A stretch of 9,928 nucleotides of DNA, from assembly GCA_025356795.1 (NCBI GenBank), contig JANXRR010000296.1, positions 1-9,928 on the forward strand, read 5' to 3'. The translations under genes were made by a program, and so were the position numbers. The stretch is from Bacteroidia bacterium. Lineage in GTDB: Bacteria; Bacteroidota; Bacteroidia; Cytophagales; Cyclobacteriaceae. Positions within the stretch are counted from its first letter, which is position 1. Each line of letters starts with the position of its first letter. Shown here one piece after another: positions 8,251-9,928 of this stretch. Under the pieces are notes generated by a model. The model made no database searches. It was not told the origin of the DNA and saw nothing but the letters and a program-made list of their open reading frames with translations.

Positions 8251-8288
8251 AAAGCTTACTAAATTAAAGTAATAAAAACGTGAGCTTT
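8251..8288 (+). terminator. Inverted repeat after the dehydratase/SDR pair
   Basis: AAAGCTTAC (8251-8259) pairs with GTGAGCTTT (8280-8288) over nine positions with one G-T wobble and a 20-base A/T-rich loop. It lies 68 bases after the SDR stop and is a plausible end of the catabolic transcript. The large loop and the lack of a T-run beyond the stem's own TTT make it a weak candidate. Confidence 0.35.
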
Positions 8289-8308
8289 GATAACTAAATG
8301 AAAGTCAA

Positions 8309-8416
8309 ATGAATCTATATATTAAAAATATGGTGTGCGACTTTTTGTAGATGGCAGTTTCAAACATGAAAGGCAAATGCAGTAAATGCGGAATGGACTT
8401 GAAGAAGAAAAAATAA
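8309..8416 (+). pseudogene. Possible remnant of a heavy-metal-binding-domain mini-protein (CxxCGMDL)
   Basis: In one frame from ATG 8309 the translation is MNLYIKNMVCDFL, a TAG stop (8348-8350), then MAVSNMKGKCSKCGMDLKKKK to TAA at 8414-8416. The second half ends in GKCSKCGMDL, the C-terminal half of the small heavy-metal-binding domain whose usual form is YxCPMHPE...PGKCPKCGMDL. In the intact domain 13 residues separate the first Cys from the GKC Cys; here there are also 13 positions between the Cys at 8336-8338 and that at 8378-8380, counting the stop, and Ser, Gly and Lys fall on the expected places. The PMHP block is lost (DFL-stop). This reads as a decayed gene; alternatively the 21-codon ORF from 8351 is a real CxxC peptide, or the match is chance. 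Intact relatives are usually found in copper or cation-efflux proteins. Confidence 0.45.
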
Positions 8417-8440
8417 AATCGATCAAACTCAAATAATTTC

Positions 8441-8471
8441 AAAACCCGTGGATATAACATCCTCGGGTTTT
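8441..8471 (+). terminator. Strong interrupted hairpin before the 158-residue gene
   Basis: AAAACCCG (8441-8448) pairs with CGGGTTTT (8464-8471); after one T-T mismatch, GGAT (8450-8453) pairs with ATCC (8459-8462) around the loop ATAAC. The 3' arm ends in TTTT and runs on into GTTTCTTTG, so it resembles an intrinsic terminator that could work in both directions. It closes the gap downstream of the SDR and metal-binding remnant and ends 19 bases before the next start codon. Confidence 0.7.
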
Positions 8472-8472
8472 G

Positions 8473-8480
8473 TTTCTTTG
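8473..8480 (+). promoter_or_regulatory. Candidate Bacteroidota -7 promoter element (TTTCTTTG)
   Basis: TTTCTTTG matches the Bacteroidota primary-sigma -7 consensus TAnnTTTG at all but one specified position and is followed by TAC, as often seen. It sits 10 bases before ATG 8491, so the leader would be only a few bases. No good TTTG -33 element is visible at the usual distance because the hairpin 8441-8471 occupies that place. Confidence 0.4.
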
Positions 8481-8490
8481 TACTACTATT

Positions 8491-8967
8491 ATGAGTACCC
8501 CCTCCATCCAAGAAATAAAAAAAGAACTTCGCACACTTGATGCCAGTGTCGTGCAAGAGCTTTGTATGAAGCTGGCCAAATACAAAAAAGAAAACAAAGA
8601 ACTACTTACCTATTTACTATTTGAAGCACATGATGAGCAAGCCTACATTACTTCCGTAAAAAACACTTTAGATGAATTGTTTCTTACAGTAGCCGCCTTT
8701 AACACTTATAATCAAAAAAAGAATATAAGAAAGATACTTAGGGTTGCCAACAAGCAAATAAAATACTCCGGCAATAAGCAAACAGAAATTGAAGTGAGAA
8801 TTTTCTTTTGCCGGAAAATGAAAGAAGCTAGAGTGCCTATAAAATCTAATGCCGTATTGTACAATCTATATATAGGTCAATTAAAAAAAATTGAAACTGC
8901 CTTCAGCAAATTACCCGAAGACTTGCAAACCGATTACGAAAGAGATCTCAATTTCATACTGTTGTAA
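8491..8967 (+). CDS. Conserved-type helical protein of unknown function
   Basis: I do not recognise a named domain. The 158-residue product is soluble, charged and apparently all-helical: '[39 protein letters not shown]'-like amphipathic helices at the start, an 'EAHDEQAYI' segment (45-53), a basic Lys/Arg-rich middle (76-92), '[15 protein letters not shown]' (101-115) and '[19 protein letters not shown]' near the end. No signal peptide or membrane segment is seen. The start was set at ATG 8491 rather than the TTG at 8470, because the TTG lies inside the hairpin's 3' arm and the upstream seven codons overlap promoter-like sequence. The VF530-family gene follows after one base, so the two are probably co-transcribed and possibly coupled. 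The basic character and the DNA-binding neighbour hint at a nucleic-acid role, but this is only inference. Confidence 0.8.
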   Translation: MSTPSIQEIKKELRTLDASVVQELCMKLAKYKKENKELLTYLLFEAHDEQAYITSVKNTLDELFLTVAAFNTYNQKKNIRKILRVANKQIKYSGNKQTEIEVRIFFCRKMKEARVPIKSNAVLYNLYIGQLKKIETAFSKLPEDLQTDYERDLNFILL

Positions 8968-8968
8968 A

Positions 8969-9190
8969 ATGGAAAAACAACCGAAAAACCCTTTACATGG
9001 CAAAACGCTAGAATCAATACTTGTTCATTTGGTTGATCACTATGGATGGGATGAACTGGGTGAGCGCATCAATATCAATTGCTTCCGCTTTGATCCAAGC
9101 ATTAAATCAAGTTTAACATTTCTACGCAAAACCCCGTGGGCACGAAAGAAAGTGGAAGAATTGTATTTGGATTCGATGGGACAAATTTAA
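8969..9190 (+). CDS. VF530-family (DUF2132) small DNA-binding protein
   Basis: This 73-residue protein matches the VF530/DUF2132 family almost along its full length: '[21 protein letters not shown]' region (7-27), '[11 protein letters not shown]' (29-39), '[18 protein letters not shown]' (42-59) and 'KVEELYL' (61-67). The family was defined from a Vibrio fischeri protein with a solved structure and is reported as DNA-binding; its cellular role is not established. ATG 8969 was chosen because the family's conserved block starts a few residues later, whereas the longer reading frame from 8891 overlaps the preceding gene and adds 26 unrelated residues. Only one base separates it from the previous stop. 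No terminator-quality hairpin follows, though a T-run lies at about 9214-9219. Confidence 0.92.
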   Translation: MEKQPKNPLHGKTLESILVHLVDHYGWDELGERININCFRFDPSIKSSLTFLRKTPWARKKVEELYLDSMGQI

Positions 9191-9327
9191 CTCCTCAGAA
9201 TTGATAATCATTTATTTTTTCGCTGACATAAATATATCCTTCTCATTTGTTGAACCCATCCATTGATCTCAAAAATTAAACAACGATCCACATAAAAACG
9301 ATACCCTTCCTTGAAAAGGTTGATGCC

Positions 9328-9357
9328 TTTAACTAGTTTATTAAATTTCTATCTTTG
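9328..9357 (+). promoter_or_regulatory. Bacteroidota-type promoter for the helicase gene
   Basis: TATCTTTG (9350-9357) is a perfect match to the -7 consensus TAnnTTTG. TTTA (9328-9331), 18 bases upstream, is a one-mismatch candidate for the TTTG -33 element. The -7 box ends 11 bases before ATG 9369, so transcription would start only a few bases ahead of the start codon. The rest of the 178-base gap 9191-9368 shows only A/T-rich sequence and a four-pair CCTT/AAGG inverted repeat at about 9309-9319. Confidence 0.65.
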
Positions 9358-9368
9358 CTGTTTTACTT

Positions 9369-9928
9369 ATGTCCATTAGCGAAGAATTAAATCACACCTT
9401 AGAGCTTATAAAAATTGAGCGGCAAGCCGACCTAGAACAATACCGTCAGAAGATTTTATTGCTGCCTCTGCATCGCAAAACAAAAGAGGGTAAGTGCTGG
9501 TATCCCGTGCGTGTAAAGCAAGCTTACATTGGCATGGGCGAACGCTATCAAATTGAGATCGAACGTACCAATCATTTAGACGAACCACATGTATTCGGCA
9601 GTGGCAAATTGGTGAGCGTATTTTGTAATGTGGGTGGCCATGCAGAAACTGCAAACATGGGTGGCGTGATCAACTATGTTCGTGATAATATAATGGTTAT
9701 AACGCTTAATGGAGAAGATCTACCTGATTGGATCAATAGCGGTATGATAGGTGTGGATGTGATGTTTGATGAATCTACCTACCGTGAAATGGAAGGTGCG
9801 CTCAAAGCAGTGATGAAAGCAGACGATGGAAGAATTGTGGAGCTACGAAACATTTTGTTGGGCGAAAAGAAAGCAAGCTTTACAAATCAAAGACTTGACT
9901 TGGCCTCTCTAAAAGATCAGTACACCAA
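9369..9928 (+). CDS. IGHMBP2/UPF1-like superfamily 1 DNA/RNA helicase, N-terminal part (3' truncated by window edge)
   Basis: The frame from ATG 9369 is open through the last base (186 codons plus two bases), so the gene continues past the window. The visible part resembles the N-terminal region of AAA-domain SF1B helicases related to eukaryotic IGHMBP2, as common in Bacteroidota: a helical lead 'LELIKIERQADLEQYRQ' (11-27), 'CWYPVRV' (43-49), a beta-rich domain with 'GERYQIEIERT' (57-67) and 'FGSGKLVSVF' (76-85), 'LPDWINSGMIGVDVMFDEST' (118-137) and 'YREMEGALKAV' (138-148). In relatives these segments precede the Q motif and Walker A. None of the ATPase motifs lies in the window, so activity cannot be checked. 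A perfect -7 promoter box lies 11 bases upstream, supporting this start. The call rests on remembered family resemblance of the N-terminal domain. Confidence 0.72.
   Translation, partial: MSISEELNHTLELIKIERQADLEQYRQKILLLPLHRKTKEGKCWYPVRVKQAYIGMGERYQIEIERTNHLDEPHVFGSGKLVSVFCNVGGHAETANMGGVINYVRDNIMVITLNGEDLPDWINSGMIGVDVMFDESTYREMEGALKAVMKADDGRIVELRNILLGEKKASFTNQRLDLASLKDQYT

Noticed and set aside
8305..8556. 83-codon minus-strand ORF across the gap before the 158-residue gene
   Set aside because: Low-complexity Phe/Lys-rich translation, crosses the hairpin and the start of a plausible plus-strand gene; shadow frame.
9284..9306. Two ACGATnCC-like direct repeats in the gap before the helicase
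   Set aside because: Only seven to eight bases with one difference; expected by chance in A/T-rich sequence.
9406..9654. 82-codon minus-strand ORF opposite the helicase start
   Set aside because: Antisense to a plus-strand frame that is open to the window end and resembles a known helicase N terminus.

Overview
This is an AT-rich stretch of chromosome from a member of the Bacteroidota, most likely Cytophagales or a related environmental lineage. The evidence is the TPR-type sensor kinase with Bacteroidota-style 'NEEIQAQAEEL' coiled coils, start codons preceded by A/T-rich sequence rather than Shine-Dalgarno motifs, near-consensus TAnnTTTG promoter elements (9350-9357, and a weaker one at 8473-8480), and protein families common in that phylum. 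No mobile element, CRISPR array, phage gene, tRNA or rRNA was seen. The content is mostly ordinary housekeeping and accessory metabolism; I found no clearly new system.

Layout. Bases 2-847 are the 3' part of a patatin-like phospholipase gene that starts before the window. Bases 998-2040 hold a two-gene unit: a secreted YHS-domain protein, overlapped by 4 bases by an unrecognised multi-pass membrane protein. Bases 2164-4911 encode a 915-residue TPR sensor histidine kinase with a signal peptide, one transmembrane helix, three exact 28-residue coiled-coil repeats and an intact catalytic core. No response regulator lies next to it. It converges, with a 10-base gap, on a minus-strand hemolysin III/PAQR-family gene (4922-5572).

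Divergent from that gene is a catabolic pair: an IlvD/Edd-family sugar-acid dehydratase closest to L-arabinonate dehydratase (5668-7380), then a classical short-chain dehydrogenase (7421-8182). Together they fit two steps of a non-phosphorylating sugar or sugar-acid pathway. No transporter, lactonase, aldolase or regulator is present in the window, so the substrate is open.

The 308-base gap 8183-8490 is not empty. It holds an imperfect hairpin that may terminate the catabolic pair (8251-8288), what looks like a decayed heavy-metal-binding-domain mini-gene ending in a CxxCGMDL motif (about 8309-8416), and a strong interrupted hairpin (8441-8471) directly before the next gene. Next come a conserved-type helical protein of unknown function (8491-8967) and, one base later, a VF530/DUF2132-family small DNA-binding protein (8969-9190). 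After a 178-base gap carrying a good Bacteroidota promoter comes the N-terminal part of an IGHMBP2/UPF1-like superfamily 1 helicase (9369 to the window end, truncated before the ATPase motifs).
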